Shown here one piece after another: positions 8,578-18,106 of a stretch of 64,000 bases of DNA. A program made the translations under genes and the position numbers. This DNA is from Chitinibacter sp. GC72 (lineage in GTDB: Bacteria > Pseudomonadota > Gammaproteobacteria > Burkholderiales > Chitinibacteraceae). The notes beneath the pieces were generated by a model. That model searched no databases and was not told the DNA's origin. It saw only the letters and a list, made by a program, of their open reading frames with translations. Every line of letters starts with the position of its first letter. Positions within the stretch are counted from its first letter, which is position 1. The DNA lies in the NCBI RefSeq assembly GCF_009760905.1, contig NZ_VIRW01000001.1, forward strand, positions 296,323 to 360,322. Reading direction: 5' to 3'.

Positions 8578-9492
8578 ATGCGCCATTACTTGAAGTTCAG
8601 CGATTTCACTTTAGAAGAATACCAATACCTGTTTGAACGCGCGGCCAAACTGAAAGAGCGCTTGCGCGCAGGCCAGCTTTACCAGCCCTTGCCGGGCAAA
8701 GTGCTGGGTATGATTTTTGAAAAATCGTCAACCCGCACCCGCGTATCATTTGAAGCCGGCATGTTCCAGCTGGGCGGTCATGCGATGTTCCTGCAGTCGA
8801 AAGATACGCAGCTGGGTCGTGGCGAACCGATTGAAGATGTGGCTAAAGTGATCAGCCGCATGGTGGATATCGTCATGGTGCGCACCTACGAGCAATCGAT
8901 TATCGAGCGCTTTGCCGAAAACTCGCTGGTGCCGGTGATCAATGGCCTGACCAATGAATACCACCCTTGCCAGATCATGGCTGACATCTTTACCTATGTG
9001 GAGCGCTTTGGCTCAATCGAGGGTAAAACAGTCGCCTGGATCGGCGACTCGAACAATGTGTCCCGCACCTGGTTGCAAGCTGCCAAAATCTTCAACTTCA
9101 AGCTCAATCTGGCCTGCCCTGCCGGTTATGAAATGACCGTACTTGACGGCGAAACCTACAGCTCCGAGCATTTCGAATCTTTCCGCGATATTTATACCGC
9201 CGCTCGCGACGCCGATATTGTCACGACCGATGTTTCAACCTCGATGGGTTACGAGCGTGAAACATTGCAGCGCAAAAAAGACTTCCTGAACTACAAGGTC
9301 TCGGAAAAAGTCATGCTGCAAGCCAAAGCCAATGCGCTGTTCATGCATTGCCTGCCCGCCCACCGCGGCGAAGAAGTCGATCCGGAAGTCATTGACGGAC
9401 CGCAATCGGTGGTCTGGGAAGAAGCAGAAAACCGCATGCATGTCCAAAAAGCCGTGATCGAGTATTTATTGCTCGGTCGCATCAACGATTAA
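8578..9492 (+). CDS. argF: Ornithine carbamoyltransferase
   Basis: Makes citrulline from ornithine and carbamoyl phosphate in arginine biosynthesis (cytoplasm). The 304-residue protein shows the carbamoyl-phosphate motif SSTRTR at 50-55, the HPCQIMAD motif mid-protein, and the ornithine-binding HCLPAHRGEE near the C-terminus. This separates it from the aspartate carbamoyltransferase (pyrB) elsewhere in the window. It is followed 15 bases later by a LysE-type exporter and then by argG, so the three may be one transcript. Confidence 0.95.
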   Translation: MRHYLKFSDFTLEEYQYLFERAAKLKERLRAGQLYQPLPGKVLGMIFEKSSTRTRVSFEAGMFQLGGHAMFLQSKDTQLGRGEPIEDVAKVISRMVDIVMVRTYEQSIIERFAENSLVPVINGLTNEYHPCQIMADIFTYVERFGSIEGKTVAWIGDSNNVSRTWLQAAKIFNFKLNLACPAGYEMTVLDGETYSSEHFESFRDIYTAARDADIVTTDVSTSMGYERETLQRKKDFLNYKVSEKVMLQAKANALFMHCLPAHRGEEVDPEVIDGPQSVVWEEAENRMHVQKAVIEYLLLGRIND

Positions 9493-9507
9493 ACAGGCGA
9501 CAAAGCC

Positions 9508-10140
9508 GTGCTTGGCATTACTGATGTTTGGGCCTTCATTTTGGGAACAGTGCTGATTATCCTGACCCCTGGCCCCAACTCGCTATTTGCATTGACGACT
9601 GCGGCAACGGGCGGCCACAAGGCCGGATTTGGTGCTGCGGCAGGGATTATTGTTGGCGACTGTATCCTGATGCTGGCTGCCGTTTTGGGTGTTGCATCGT
9701 TAATGAAAACCCACCCGATAGCGTATGATGCGGTTCGCTATCTGGGAGCAGGGTATCTGATGTGGATCGGCTATAAAGCTTTATTTTCACGCCATACCCC
9801 CCCTACAGAAACCGGCACATCAACGCACGCATCGCAGCATTCACCACGCAATGCATTTCGTAGCGCCTTGGGCATTTCTTTGATCAATGTAAAAGCCATT
9901 TTGTTTTTCATGGCCTTTTTTCCTCAATTTGTCGAGCCCAATCACCCGCACGTATGGCAAAGCTTTATTGTGCTGGGTCTGATCGTACAAAGCCTGAGTC
10001 TGTGTTATCTGACCACGCTGATTCTGGCTGGCAGCGCGCTGTCGCGTCGCCTGTCTGGGGTCACGTGGCTTAAAACCGTTTTGAATAAACTGATTGGCAC
10101 GCTATTTGTGAGTTTTGGCTTGCGCCTAGCTCTAGATTGA
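9508..10140 (+). CDS. LysE/RhtB family amino-acid exporter
   Basis: A 210-residue inner-membrane protein with six predicted helices. The family signature TPGPNSLFALTTAATGGHKAG lies at residues 20-40, and the second half repeats the fold. The start is GTG at 9508 with AGGCGA upstream. Members export basic or neutral amino acids. Its place between argF and argG, all on the same strand, suggests arginine or a related compound (as for ArgO) as substrate. That is inferred from context only. Confidence 0.85.
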   Translation: MLGITDVWAFILGTVLIILTPGPNSLFALTTAATGGHKAGFGAAAGIIVGDCILMLAAVLGVASLMKTHPIAYDAVRYLGAGYLMWIGYKALFSRHTPPTETGTSTHASQHSPRNAFRSALGISLINVKAILFFMAFFPQFVEPNHPHVWQSFIVLGLIVQSLSLCYLTTLILAGSALSRRLSGVTWLKTVLNKLIGTLFVSFGLRLALD

Positions 10141-10191
10141 TAGTCGCGCTCTATTAAATCCTTGTAATCGACGACGTAATCGAGGTTTTTC

Positions 10192-11412
10192 ATGTCTGAT
10201 GTAAAAAAAGTAGTTCTGGCGTATTCCGGTGGTCTGGATACTTCGGTCATTTTGAAGTGGCTGCAAGACACTTACCAATGTGAAGTGGTGACTTTCACTG
10301 CTGACCTGGGTCAAGGCGAAGAGCTGGAACCAGCGCGCCAGAAAGCGTTGAAATTTGGCATCAAACCAGAAAACATTTACATCGACGACTTGCGTGAAGA
10401 ATTCGTACGCGATTTCGTATTCCCAATGTTCCGCGCCAACACCGTGTACGAAGGTGAATACCTGCTCGGAACGTCAATTGCCCGCCCATTGATTGCCAAA
10501 CGCCTGATCGACATCGCGCGCGAAACCGGCGCTGACACGATCAGTCACGGCGCGACAGGCAAAGGCAACGATCAGGTGCGTTTCGAACTCGGCGCTTATG
10601 CATTGATGCCAGAAGTTAAAGTGATCGCACCATGGCGCGAATGGGATCTATTGAGCCGTGAAAAACTGATGGCTTATGCCGAGAAAAACGGCATTGAAGT
10701 CGACATGAAGCACAAAAATGGTGGCGCGCCATACTCGATGGACGCCAACCTGCTGCATATCTCATTCGAAGGCCGTCACCTCGAAAACCCATCGGCTGAA
10801 GCTGAAGAAAGCATGTGGCGCTGGACCGTCAGCCCTGAAGCTGCACCCGATACACCAGAATACCTCGACGTTGAATTCGAACGCGGCGATATCGTTGCGC
10901 TGAACGGCGTGCGCATGTCACCTGCAACGGTATTGACCAAATTGAACGAACTCGGCGGCAAGCACGGTATTGGCCGTCTGGATCTGGTTGAAAACCGCTA
11001 CGTTGGTATGAAATCGCGCGGCTGCTACGAAACACCGGGTGGAACGATCATTCTGAAAGCGCACCGCGCAATCGAATCGATCACGCTCGACCGCGAAGTT
11101 GCGCATTTGAAAGACGACCTGATGCCACGCTACGCCAGCCTGATTTACAACGGCTACTGGTGGGCGCCGGAACGCAAAGTGCTGCAAACACTGATCGACG
11201 AAACGCAAAAAACAGTCAACGGCTGGGTACGTCTCAAGCTGTACAAAGGTAATGTGATCGTTGTTAGCCGTGACTCAAAAACCGATTCATTGTTCGACAT
11301 GAATATCGCGACATTTGACGACGATGGCGGCGCTTACAATCAAGTCGACGCTGGCGGCTTTATCAAACTGAACGCTTTGCGCATGCGCATTGCCGGTCGC
11401 TTGAAGAAATAA
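10192..11412 (+). CDS. argG: Argininosuccinate synthase
   Basis: Joins citrulline and aspartate using ATP, the step after ArgF. The 406-residue protein begins with the ATP pyrophosphatase P-loop AYSGGLDTS (residues 9-17) and continues with [24 protein letters not shown] and the C-terminal GKLYKGN-type segment ([12 protein letters not shown]) are also typical. Length matches the family. It follows the LysE gene after 51 bases and ends at a strong terminator. GAGGTTTTTC precedes the ATG. Confidence 0.96.
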   Translation: MSDVKKVVLAYSGGLDTSVILKWLQDTYQCEVVTFTADLGQGEELEPARQKALKFGIKPENIYIDDLREEFVRDFVFPMFRANTVYEGEYLLGTSIARPLIAKRLIDIARETGADTISHGATGKGNDQVRFELGAYALMPEVKVIAPWREWDLLSREKLMAYAEKNGIEVDMKHKNGGAPYSMDANLLHISFEGRHLENPSAEAEESMWRWTVSPEAAPDTPEYLDVEFERGDIVALNGVRMSPATVLTKLNELGGKHGIGRLDLVENRYVGMKSRGCYETPGGTIILKAHRAIESITLDREVAHLKDDLMPRYASLIYNGYWWAPERKVLQTLIDETQKTVNGWVRLKLYKGNVIVVSRDSKTDSLFDMNIATFDDDGGAYNQVDAGGFIKLNALRMRIAGRLKK

Positions 11413-11424
11413 GTTGTCCACCCT

Positions 11425-11452
11425 GCCCCGCAGCAGATCTGCGGGGCCTTTT
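11425..11452 (+). terminator. Terminator of the argF-lysE-argG unit
   Basis: A perfect 9-bp stem (GCCCCGCAG and CTGCGGGGC, 5-base loop) followed by CTTTTG, 13 bases after the argG stop. Confidence 0.9.
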
Positions 11453-11474
11453 GTAACCATTGCGATAAAGAATC

Positions 11475-11696
11475 ATGTTTGAAGCCCTGATCAACATGGA
11501 CGAAGAGACGTTTACCACGCTCTCGACCAGTATTTTATGTACCGGCCTGATCCTGTATATGGGCTTTATTATTTACAATCTGGCCAAAGAGTCCAAAGCA
11601 GGCAAATACGGAACGATGATTCTGTTTTTTGCCCTGGGTCTGGGTATGGTCGGATTTATTGCCAAGACCATTTTGACCGAAGTTTTACAAAAATAG
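11475..11696 (+). CDS. DUF2788 family small membrane protein
   Basis: A 73-residue protein with two hydrophobic helices (about 17-37 and 47-68) joined by a short basic loop (AKESKAGKYG). This matches the DUF2788 family of proteobacterial inner-membrane microproteins, function unknown. It lies between the argG terminator and a fold-back repeat, so it is probably transcribed alone. Confidence 0.75.
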   Translation: MFEALINMDEETFTTLSTSILCTGLILYMGFIIYNLAKESKAGKYGTMILFFALGLGMVGFIAKTILTEVLQK

Positions 11697-11703
11697 GATT
11701 AAA

Positions 11704-11787
11704 GCAAAAGTCGCCCAGCTTCGTTGCCTCGTCTCGCTGTACGCTTGGTACTATCTTCGACTTCGCGCCTTGCTAGACAACTTTTGC
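11704..11787. repeat. 84-bp fold-back (inverted) repeat
   Basis: The two 16-base ends are inverted copies with three differences: GCAAAAGTCGCCCAGC, and the complement of GCAAAAGTTGTCTAGC. The interior has CTTCG and TCGCG clusters. It fills the spacer between the DUF2788 gene and ppnP. The words CTAG and GGCGCGAAGT recur in the larger repeat at 59175-59317, suggesting a dispersed family. Confidence 0.65.
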
Positions 11788-11808
11788 ATCACTTTAAAAG
11801 GATAAAAA

Positions 11809-12120
11809 ATGAGCCAATTTGATAATGTTTCAGTTCTGAAACAAGGTAATGTTTACTTTGATGGTAAATGCGTCAGCCATACCGTGGTATTTGCCGATGG
11901 CTCGAAAAAAACCGTAGGCGTGATTTTGCCTTCAACGCTGACTTTCAATACTGGCGCACCCGAAGTAATGGAAGTAATTGCCGGGGTATGCCGCGTTAAG
12001 CTAGCTGGTGAAAGCACTGCAACCGAATACAGTGCAGGTGTATCTTTCGATGTACCCGGCAACTCCAGCTTTGAAATCGAAACAGTAGAAACACTGCACT
12101 ACGTTTGCCATTTCGGCTAA
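11809..12120 (+). CDS. ppnP: Pyrimidine/purine nucleoside phosphorylase PpnP
   Basis: A 103-residue single-domain cupin (DUF1255/YaiE family) that phosphorolyses several nucleosides to base plus pentose 1-phosphate. The whole length aligns with the family pattern, including [10 protein letters not shown] near the start, [13 protein letters not shown], and the C-terminal [22 protein letters not shown] precedes the ATG. It has its own terminator. Confidence 0.9.
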   Translation: MSQFDNVSVLKQGNVYFDGKCVSHTVVFADGSKKTVGVILPSTLTFNTGAPEVMEVIAGVCRVKLAGESTATEYSAGVSFDVPGNSSFEIETVETLHYVCHFG

Positions 12121-12141
12121 TTCGTTTATTTACCCCCATTG

Positions 12142-12174
12142 AAAAGGCAGCGGAATAACACCGCCTGCCTTTTT
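12142..12174 (+). terminator. Terminator after ppnP
   Basis: AAAAGGCAG plus CGG pairs with CCG and CTGCCTTTT (one bulged base), followed by more T. It lies 22 bases after the ppnP stop. Confidence 0.8.
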
Positions 12175-12203
12175 GTCATTTATTTTCCAGCAAGGAGTTC
12201 AAC

Positions 12204-12695
12204 ATGCCTTCATTTGACATTACTTCAGAAACGGATATGGTTGCGCTCAAAAACGCCATTGATATTGCCGAAAAAACCATTATTAATCGTTATGATTTTA
12301 AGGGCACCAGCGCTAAGGTGGAGTTGAACGAAAAAGACAAGCTGATCACCATCCACGGTGATTCCGAATTTCAGCTCGATCAGATTAAAGATATCGTTTT
12401 CCCTGCGCTGGAGAAAAAAGAGCCAGACAGCAGCAAACGTCTTGAGCAAGGCGATGTACAAAAAGTATCAGGCAATAAAGCCAAGCAGGTTCTGACGATC
12501 AAAGACGGTATTGATCGCGAACTGGCCGCAAAAATCATCAAAGAAATTAAAGACGCCAAGCTCAAAGTGCAAACGGCGATTCAAGGCGATGAATTGCGCG
12601 TTAGCGGCAAAACCCGTGACGCCTTGCAGGAAGTGATTGCGCTGGTACGCAGCAAAATCGACTTCCCGCTACAATTCCAGAATTTCCGTGACTAA
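12204..12695 (+). CDS. YajQ family cyclic di-GMP-binding protein
   Basis: A 163-residue protein of the YajQ (UPF0234) family, made of two ferredoxin-like halves. The start (MPSFDITSETD), the YDFKGTSA motif and the end (KIDFPLQFQNFRD) are family hallmarks. Members bind c-di-GMP and in Xanthomonas and Pseudomonas work with a transcription factor. It stands immediately upstream of a diguanylate cyclase, so producer and receptor may be functionally paired. AAGGAG lies 7 bases before the ATG. Confidence 0.92.
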   Translation: MPSFDITSETDMVALKNAIDIAEKTIINRYDFKGTSAKVELNEKDKLITIHGDSEFQLDQIKDIVFPALEKKEPDSSKRLEQGDVQKVSGNKAKQVLTIKDGIDRELAAKIIKEIKDAKLKVQTAIQGDELRVSGKTRDALQEVIALVRSKIDFPLQFQNFRD

Positions 12696-12712
12696 GCCAC
12701 GGATGCCATAGG

Positions 12713-12739
12713 CAATTGGACTATAATCATTAGCAATTG
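12713..12739 (+). promoter_or_regulatory. TATAAT box flanked by two CAATTG palindromes
   Basis: CAATTG occurs at 12713-12718 and 12734-12739, 21 bp apart (two helix turns). The second lies in the longer palindrome TAGCAATTGCTA. TATAAT at 12722-12727 sits between them, 30 bases before the diguanylate cyclase start. This is the layout of a repressor operator. No clear -35 is seen. Confidence 0.45.
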
Positions 12740-12756
12740 CTACTAAATCAGAAATC

Positions 12757-14580
12757 ATGCGCTGGCATCGGAATCGGATCACCATCACTGTTGCACTGGC
12801 TGCGATGATCGGCTTTGGAATGATTTTATTCCTCGCCTATCAAGTCAGTGCCAGTTATCGTGCCGCCGAAAACCATGCACGAGGCCAAAGTGCGGCTTTA
12901 CTGGCACTACAGGAAGCACAATTTAAGGCGCAATTTCGCGAAGTTGAGCTCCAACTCACCAACACCAACCTGCAAATTGCCCCGCTGCTCACTGCCGGGC
13001 AGAGCGCAAACCTGGGCAGCACTTTGCAACAGCATCTGCAGCTGATTCCCCAAGCCGATCATATTGCACTGATCGACCTGCGCGGGCAGTTACTAGCGCA
13101 AGCAGAGGGCGCCAGTCCATTCGAGCTGGATTTTCTACCCTTGCTGGATCAACTCAAACAGCAAGGGATTGTTTATCACACCGGCGGCTCTGGCCAGCCG
13201 CCAGAACTGATTATCGGACTGAAGCCGGCCGAGCAATCTGCCAGCTTCTTGGCGCTAGCCAGAATCAGACCGGGCCACCTTGAGCAAGCGTTGGCCACGA
13301 GCCGCCTAAAATCCGGCCAGTCGCTCTATCTGCTCGATGCCCAATTGAGAATACTGGCCAGCACACCCCGCCAATCCAACCTTTCGGCGCTGGAAGCGGA
13401 ATTAAGTGGGCCTATCAAGCAAAAGCAGCGTCGTGGCGCATTTCTGAGCCAGAAAAGCGATCAATTGATCAGTCTGCAGCAAATCGGGGCCAGCCCGCTG
13501 TATCTTGTTAGCACCTTGCCAACGCCCAGCTATCTGGCCGAATGGCAAAAAAAACTGGCCTATTACACGACCGCTGCCAGCCTGATGTTGCTGCTGACTG
13601 CCGTAATGGCTTATTACTTTTGGCGCTCGCGACGACTCACCCAGAATTTGAAAGCCAAGGAGCGCAAGCTCTCGGCCAGCGAAACCCGATTCAAGCAAAT
13701 GATTGAAACCACGCCTGTTGGTCTGGTGCTGGCGCGCATGCCCGATTTTTACATCACCTACATTAATCAGCACGCAGCAAAGATGTTCGGTCTTCCCCAG
13801 GCCGCCGCCTTATCCAAGCGGGCCTTTGAGCTTTATTATGATCGGGTGGATTTTTTGCATCACTCGGAAGACGCGCTGGCAGGTAAAGCAGTCAACAATG
13901 CCGAGTGCATACTGCGCCACAAGGAAGGCAATCCTTTCTGGGCCAATGTGTCCATGTCGGCCTCGACATCGAATGACGGCACAACACTACTGATCGGCCT
14001 TAACGATATTACACAGCGCAAACAGCTTGAAGATGAACTCAAACGCCGCGCAACCACTGACAGCCTGAGCGGGCTGGCCAATCGCGCGTATTTTATGGAA
14101 ACGGCCCAACAGGAAATCCAGCGCACCAAACGCTATCAGCGTCGCGCATGCATTTTGATGCTGGACATCGATTTTTTCAAAAAAATTAACGACAACTATG
14201 GACACCAGACCGGTGACCAAGTCATCAGAACCATGGCCAATCTCTGCCGGGCATCGCTGCGGGACATTGATTTGATCGCACGGATCGGCGGCGAGGAGTT
14301 CACGGCATTTTTACCAGAAACCACGCTGGACGAGGCCTATCTGGCCGCAGAAAGGCTACGCATCCGTATCGAAGAAAACGTCATCATGCTAGACGATGGA
14401 CGAGAAATCAGATTCACCAGCAGCATTGGCATTAGTGAAATTATGCCGGATGACCCGAATGTCGATGCACCACTGAAGCGGGCAGACACCGCGCTCTATG
14501 CCTCCAAGCACAGTGGCCGCAATAAAAGTACCTGCTTTGAACACTTACCGACAGACGAGCAAGCCCCGAAAGACTCTTGA
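12757..14580 (+). CDS. Membrane-bound diguanylate cyclase with PAS and GGDEF domains
   Basis: Makes c-di-GMP from two GTP at the inner membrane. Of 607 residues, helix 1 spans about 8-28, a periplasmic sensor region about 30-265, and helix 2 about 266-288. A PAS domain follows at about 307-425, and a GGDEF domain to about 600. The active site is GGEEF at 511-515. RDID at 502-505 forms an RxxD inhibitory site at the standard spacing, so product feedback is expected. DIDFFKKINDNYGHQTGD holds the metal and base-binding residues. There is no EAL domain. The periplasmic part has no close match that I recognise, so the signal is unknown. Confidence 0.9.
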   Translation: MRWHRNRITITVALAAMIGFGMILFLAYQVSASYRAAENHARGQSAALLALQEAQFKAQFREVELQLTNTNLQIAPLLTAGQSANLGSTLQQHLQLIPQADHIALIDLRGQLLAQAEGASPFELDFLPLLDQLKQQGIVYHTGGSGQPPELIIGLKPAEQSASFLALARIRPGHLEQALATSRLKSGQSLYLLDAQLRILASTPRQSNLSALEAELSGPIKQKQRRGAFLSQKSDQLISLQQIGASPLYLVSTLPTPSYLAEWQKKLAYYTTAASLMLLLTAVMAYYFWRSRRLTQNLKAKERKLSASETRFKQMIETTPVGLVLARMPDFYITYINQHAAKMFGLPQAAALSKRAFELYYDRVDFLHHSEDALAGKAVNNAECILRHKEGNPFWANVSMSASTSNDGTTLLIGLNDITQRKQLEDELKRRATTDSLSGLANRAYFMETAQQEIQRTKRYQRRACILMLDIDFFKKINDNYGHQTGDQVIRTMANLCRASLRDIDLIARIGGEEFTAFLPETTLDEAYLAAERLRIRIEENVIMLDDGREIRFTSSIGISEIMPDDPNVDAPLKRADTALYASKHSGRNKSTCFEHLPTDEQAPKDS

Positions 14581-14653
14581 CCTAGCTCAATACTGACGAG
14601 GCATTTCCAGCCTAAATTAATGCATCGACACAAGAAAAGAATGGAGATGCAAA

Positions 14654-14809
14654 ATGGAGAACACCCCGCTCAGTACTTTATTTTCATCCGAGATCGGCTT
14701 GCTTAGCCTGTTTACAATCGGCTTTATTCTTTGCATGGGCGTGTATATCTTTCTTTTTGTCCGCCGGCACGTGAAAGAAGATACCGAAGCGCAGCAAAAG
14801 CGCGATTAA
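14654..14809 (+). CDS. DUF3149 family membrane microprotein
   Basis: A 51-residue protein with one hydrophobic helix (LLSLFTIGFILCMGVYIFLF, residues 16-35) followed by a basic-acidic tail (VRRHVKEDTEAQQKRD). Length and pattern fit the DUF3149 family, function unknown. GGAG lies 8 bases before the ATG. It follows the cyclase gene by 73 bases and ends at a strong shared terminator. Confidence 0.75.
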   Translation: MENTPLSTLFSSEIGLLSLFTIGFILCMGVYIFLFVRRHVKEDTEAQQKRD

Positions 14810-14810
14810 C

Positions 14811-14841
14811 AAACATCAGGCAGGGTTCCTGCCTGATGTTT
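14811..14841. terminator. Bidirectional terminator
   Basis: A perfect 14-bp stem (AAACATCAGGCAGG and its complement, 3-base loop) between the convergent DUF3149 and ArnT-like genes. It overlaps the first base of the ArnT-like stop codon region. Confidence 0.85.
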
Positions 14842-16471
14842 ATTTAAGGTAAATGCTAAACTGCTCTCTGGTTTCGCCCAGACGCTGAGTTCGGGCGACC
14901 AAAGTCCAATGGGCAGGAATTTTGGCCTGATGCGTTCTGATCGCCAAGGTACACCCCTCTGTTACCCCAGTTTTAATCGTCAAAGTACTGAAGTACGCAA
15001 TCGCCCCCAAGGGGGCCAATGGCAGTTCTGCAGCATCAATGCATGCAACCTGCATTGCATCTCCAACCGACTGCAATTTTTCGCCGACCGGGCGATACGA
15101 TTTGCCAGAATCAACCCAGCTTTGAAACAAACCCACAAAAATACTCAGCAATAAAATCAGACCGCAACTCCAATTGGTTAGCGCCTTGCGACCAATGGCA
15201 CGGCGGCGCAGCAAAACGCCCCCCCAAAGAACACTGGCAACCAATGCCAGAATCAGGCCGGCAAAATTAACCTCCAACTCCGCCGAGCTATAGCGACTGA
15301 GCAATTCAAACAGCCCCTTCGGAGCTTCGAGCAATAAAATACCCCAGGCCAGCCACAGTGCAATCGCAGACAGTCCGAATGTCAGCACCGAAAATGAATT
15401 TAGTGCTGAAGCGGCACCATGCCTTAACTCATCAATACCTGCGACAGCAATCAGTGACAGTACAATCAATAAAGGCAAAATCATCGCCTCGGCAGGAAAC
15501 GCCGCACACACCAGATAAGTCAGCATCGCAAATGCCAACCACAGCAGCAAGATCCATTGCTGTTTAATGCGCAGATCGCGCCGATTAATCCAGAGCGACC
15601 ATAAGGCCAGAGGCAATACAGGCCAGGTGAACCACAGCAAAGTAGCCAGTAAGAACTGAGGGGCTAGCAAAGCACTGAATGACATTGCACCACCATAAGG
15701 ACCCCAGGCATGGTAGCGCCACCAAGTCTGGAACAGTTCAGGCGACTGTTCGCTCAGCGCGTAACCCCATAAAGCCGCCAAAGGCAAAGACAACACCAGT
15801 GCGGTAGACAGACTCACGGCCCATGCTAATCGACGCCATGGTTTGAACAGAAATAAACCCAAAGCCATCAGCAACATCAGCACTGCATCGGCCCAGCTGG
15901 CCCCCAGCAGCAACCCCAATAGGCTTAGGCCCAGCATAAAACCTGCGCGCAAAGGTTTGCGCAAAGCCAGCACAAAGGAATAGATACCCCAGGCATATGC
16001 AGCAAAAATCAGCGCAGCGGGTGCAATATGATGCCCCCAGATCATTAAACCGAGCGAGCCTAAAACAAGGACAACGCTTAAACGGCCAAATTTCCGGCCA
16101 AATAGCTCACGCCCGGCAAGCCCAGCCCCCCACAACGCCAATGCCATCCAGATACCAGTACTAAGTCTGGCGGCGTCGTGTATGGCAACACCAAACCAGG
16201 CCAAGGCATTAGCAAGCAGAGCAGCAAACCAGAAATAAAGTGGCGCAGTATCGAAATAAGGGCGATCAGCAAGCCAGGGCAACACCCAGCTATCTTGTCT
16301 GAGCATATTGGCGATCAAAGCCGCATGCTCGTTTTCTTGCGGCTTCCATGGATCATGCCCCCATAAACCCGGAACAAGCCAGAAAAGGCAGAGCAGAATT
16401 AGTAGCCAGGGTTTGTCTTGTTCTTTTTGGGGGGAAGCTGGCCGTTCAGACTGAGGCGTGTAAGTCAGCAT
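14840..16471 (-). CDS. ArnT-like GT-C family membrane glycosyltransferase
   Basis: A 543-residue integral membrane protein with about 12 helices. The N-terminal loop HDPWKPQENEHAALIANML, then RPYFDTAPLYFWFAALL, matches the acidic loop of the GT39/PMT-ArnT superfamily, which moves sugars from polyprenyl-phosphate carriers to lipid or protein acceptors on the periplasmic side. A soluble C-terminal tail follows the last helix. It is not beside arn genes, so a lipid A aminoarabinose role is not supported. The substrate is unknown. GAAAGA precedes the ATG. Confidence 0.75.
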   Translation of the reverse strand: MLTYTPQSERPASPQKEQDKPWLLILLCLFWLVPGLWGHDPWKPQENEHAALIANMLRQDSWVLPWLADRPYFDTAPLYFWFAALLANALAWFGVAIHDAARLSTGIWMALALWGAGLAGRELFGRKFGRLSVVLVLGSLGLMIWGHHIAPAALIFAAYAWGIYSFVLALRKPLRAGFMLGLSLLGLLLGASWADAVLMLLMALGLFLFKPWRRLAWAVSLSTALVLSLPLAALWGYALSEQSPELFQTWWRYHAWGPYGGAMSFSALLAPQFLLATLLWFTWPVLPLALWSLWINRRDLRIKQQWILLLWLAFAMLTYLVCAAFPAEAMILPLLIVLSLIAVAGIDELRHGAASALNSFSVLTFGLSAIALWLAWGILLLEAPKGLFELLSRYSSAELEVNFAGLILALVASVLWGGVLLRRRAIGRKALTNWSCGLILLLSIFVGLFQSWVDSGKSYRPVGEKLQSVGDAMQVACIDAAELPLAPLGAIAYFSTLTIKTGVTEGCTLAIRTHQAKIPAHWTLVARTQRLGETREQFSIYLK

Positions 16472-16512
16472 ATTCGATCTTTCAAGTTTTTATCATTCTG
16501 ACATGACAAAAC

Positions 16513-16541
16513 AAAAAAGGCAGCTTATAGCTGCCTTTTTT
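16513..16541. terminator. Terminator of rpmE
   Basis: A 12-bp stem (A-tract plus GGCAGC and its complement, TTATA loop) with T-tracts on both strands, 16 bases after the rpmE stop. On the minus strand it separates rpmE from the ArnT-like gene. Confidence 0.9.
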
Positions 16542-16556
16542 GAAGTGTTTGCCAAA

Positions 16557-16766
16557 TTAACGAGCGAATCGGGCAAATTTATTATTGAATTTCTCGATAC
16601 GACCTGCAGTATCAACGATTTTCTGTTTGCCAGTGTAGAACGGATGGCATTCTGAGCACACCTCTACATGCAGGCTTTTTCCCAATGTAGAAGCAGTTTT
16701 GAATGAGCTACCACATGAGCAAGTCACGTCGATTTCAGTGTAATTTGGGTGAGTATTTGGTTTCAT
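16557..16766 (-). CDS. rpmE: 50S ribosomal protein L31, zinc-binding form
   Basis: A 69-residue large-subunit protein bL31. The four zinc ligands are present: Cys16 and Cys18, then Cys37 and Cys40. That makes it the C+ form that the Zur-controlled C- paralogue can replace during zinc shortage. HPFYTGKQK is the L31 signature. It is a single gene with its own terminator, located downstream of rho, as in many betaproteobacteria. Confidence 0.96.
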   Translation of the reverse strand: MKPNTHPNYTEIDVTCSCGSSFKTASTLGKSLHVEVCSECHPFYTGKQKIVDTAGRIEKFNNKFARFAR

Positions 16767-16849
16767 AATTTTCCTAAAGTGTCGGGCGCCGGGGTTTTGC
16801 CGACGCTACAAAAAGAGCATTATCGCTGATCGCGGGAATCACTGCAAGG

Positions 16850-18106
16850 TTAGCGGCGCATCGAATCGAAAAAATCCAGATTGGATTTGGTCGATTTGAG
16901 TTTGTCCATTAAAAACTCCATCGCATCCAGATCATCCATTGGGTAAAGCAATTTGCGCAGCACCCAGATACGCTGCAATTGATCGGCCTTGATCAGCAGC
17001 TCTTCACGACGGGTGCTTGATTTATTGATATTGATTGCAGGGAAGATGCGCTTTTCTGCCATTCTGCGATCAAGCTGAATCTCATTATTACCGGTGCCTT
17101 TGAATTCTTCATAGATGACATCATCCATACGGCTGCCTGTATCAATCAGCGCGGTGGCAATGATAGTCAGACTACCGCCTTCTTCGATATTCCGTGCAGC
17201 ACCAAAGAAACGTTTTGGGCGCTGCAGCGCATTGGCATCCACACCACCAGTTAATACCTTGCCAGAAGCAGGTATTACCGTATTATAAGCACGCGCCAAA
17301 CGCGTAATCGAATCAAGCAGAATGACAACGTCTTTTTTATGCTCAACCAGACGCTTGGCTTTTTCGATGACCATTTCAGCCACTTGAACGTGTCGTGTCG
17401 CAGGCTCGTCAAACGTGGAGCTAAGTACCTCGCCTTTTACCGAACGCTGCATCTCGGTTACTTCTTCCGGGCGCTCGTCGATCAGCAAAACGATCAATAC
17501 CACTTCGGGATGATTGGCAGTGATTGCATGGGCGATATGCTGCAGCATGACGGTTTTACCCGTTTTTGGCGGAGCAACCAGCAAAGCACGCTGCCCTTTG
17601 CCAATCGGAGCCATCAAATCAATCACACGCCCGGTAATATTTTCCTCGGCCTTGATATCACGCTCAAGATTCAAGCGCTCGGTCGGAAAAAGCGGCGTTA
17701 AGTTTTCAAACAGAATTTTGTTTTTGGCAGCTTCCGGCGCTTCGCCATTCACCTTGTCAACTTTAACTAGTGCAAAGTAGCGTTCACCCTCTTTCGGAAT
17801 CCGGATTTCACCTTCTATCGTATCGCCAGTATGCAGATTGAAACGGCGAATCTGGCTTGGGCTGATATAAATATCGTCAGGTCCCGCCAGATACGAAGTA
17901 TCGGGGCTGCGTAGAAATCCGAATCCATCAGGCAAAACTTCAAGCGTACCTTCGCCGAAGATACTCTCCCCTTTTTTGGCGCGGTTTTTTAGCAGGGCAA
18001 AAATCACATCCTGCTTACGCATACGACTTGCACCGTCAATCTCGGAAGCAATCGCCATATCGACGAGCTGAGAAACGTGCAGATGTTTTAATTCGGACAA
18101 ATGCAT
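16850..18106 (-). CDS. rho: Transcription termination factor Rho
   Basis: Hexameric RNA helicase that ends transcription at Rho-dependent sites. The 418-residue protein has the N-terminal RNA-binding cold-shock-like domain ([22 protein letters not shown]), Walker A (PPKTGKT), the [11 protein letters not shown]alker B region, the Q-loop/R-loop segment with [21 protein letters not shown], and [18 protein letters not shown]. It has no long N-terminal insertion. It lies downstream of trxA on the same strand with a 128-base leader, an arrangement shared with E. coli, where the leader takes part in autoregulation. Confidence 0.97.
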   Translation of the reverse strand: MHLSELKHLHVSQLVDMAIASEIDGASRMRKQDVIFALLKNRAKKGESIFGEGTLEVLPDGFGFLRSPDTSYLAGPDDIYISPSQIRRFNLHTGDTIEGEIRIPKEGERYFALVKVDKVNGEAPEAAKNKILFENLTPLFPTERLNLERDIKAEENITGRVIDLMAPIGKGQRALLVAPPKTGKTVMLQHIAHAITANHPEVVLIVLLIDERPEEVTEMQRSVKGEVLSSTFDEPATRHVQVAEMVIEKAKRLVEHKKDVVILLDSITRLARAYNTVIPASGKVLTGGVDANALQRPKRFFGAARNIEEGGSLTIIATALIDTGSRMDDVIYEEFKGTGNNEIQLDRRMAEKRIFPAININKSSTRREELLIKADQLQRIWVLRKLLYPMDDLDAMEFLMDKLKSTKSNLDFFDSMRR

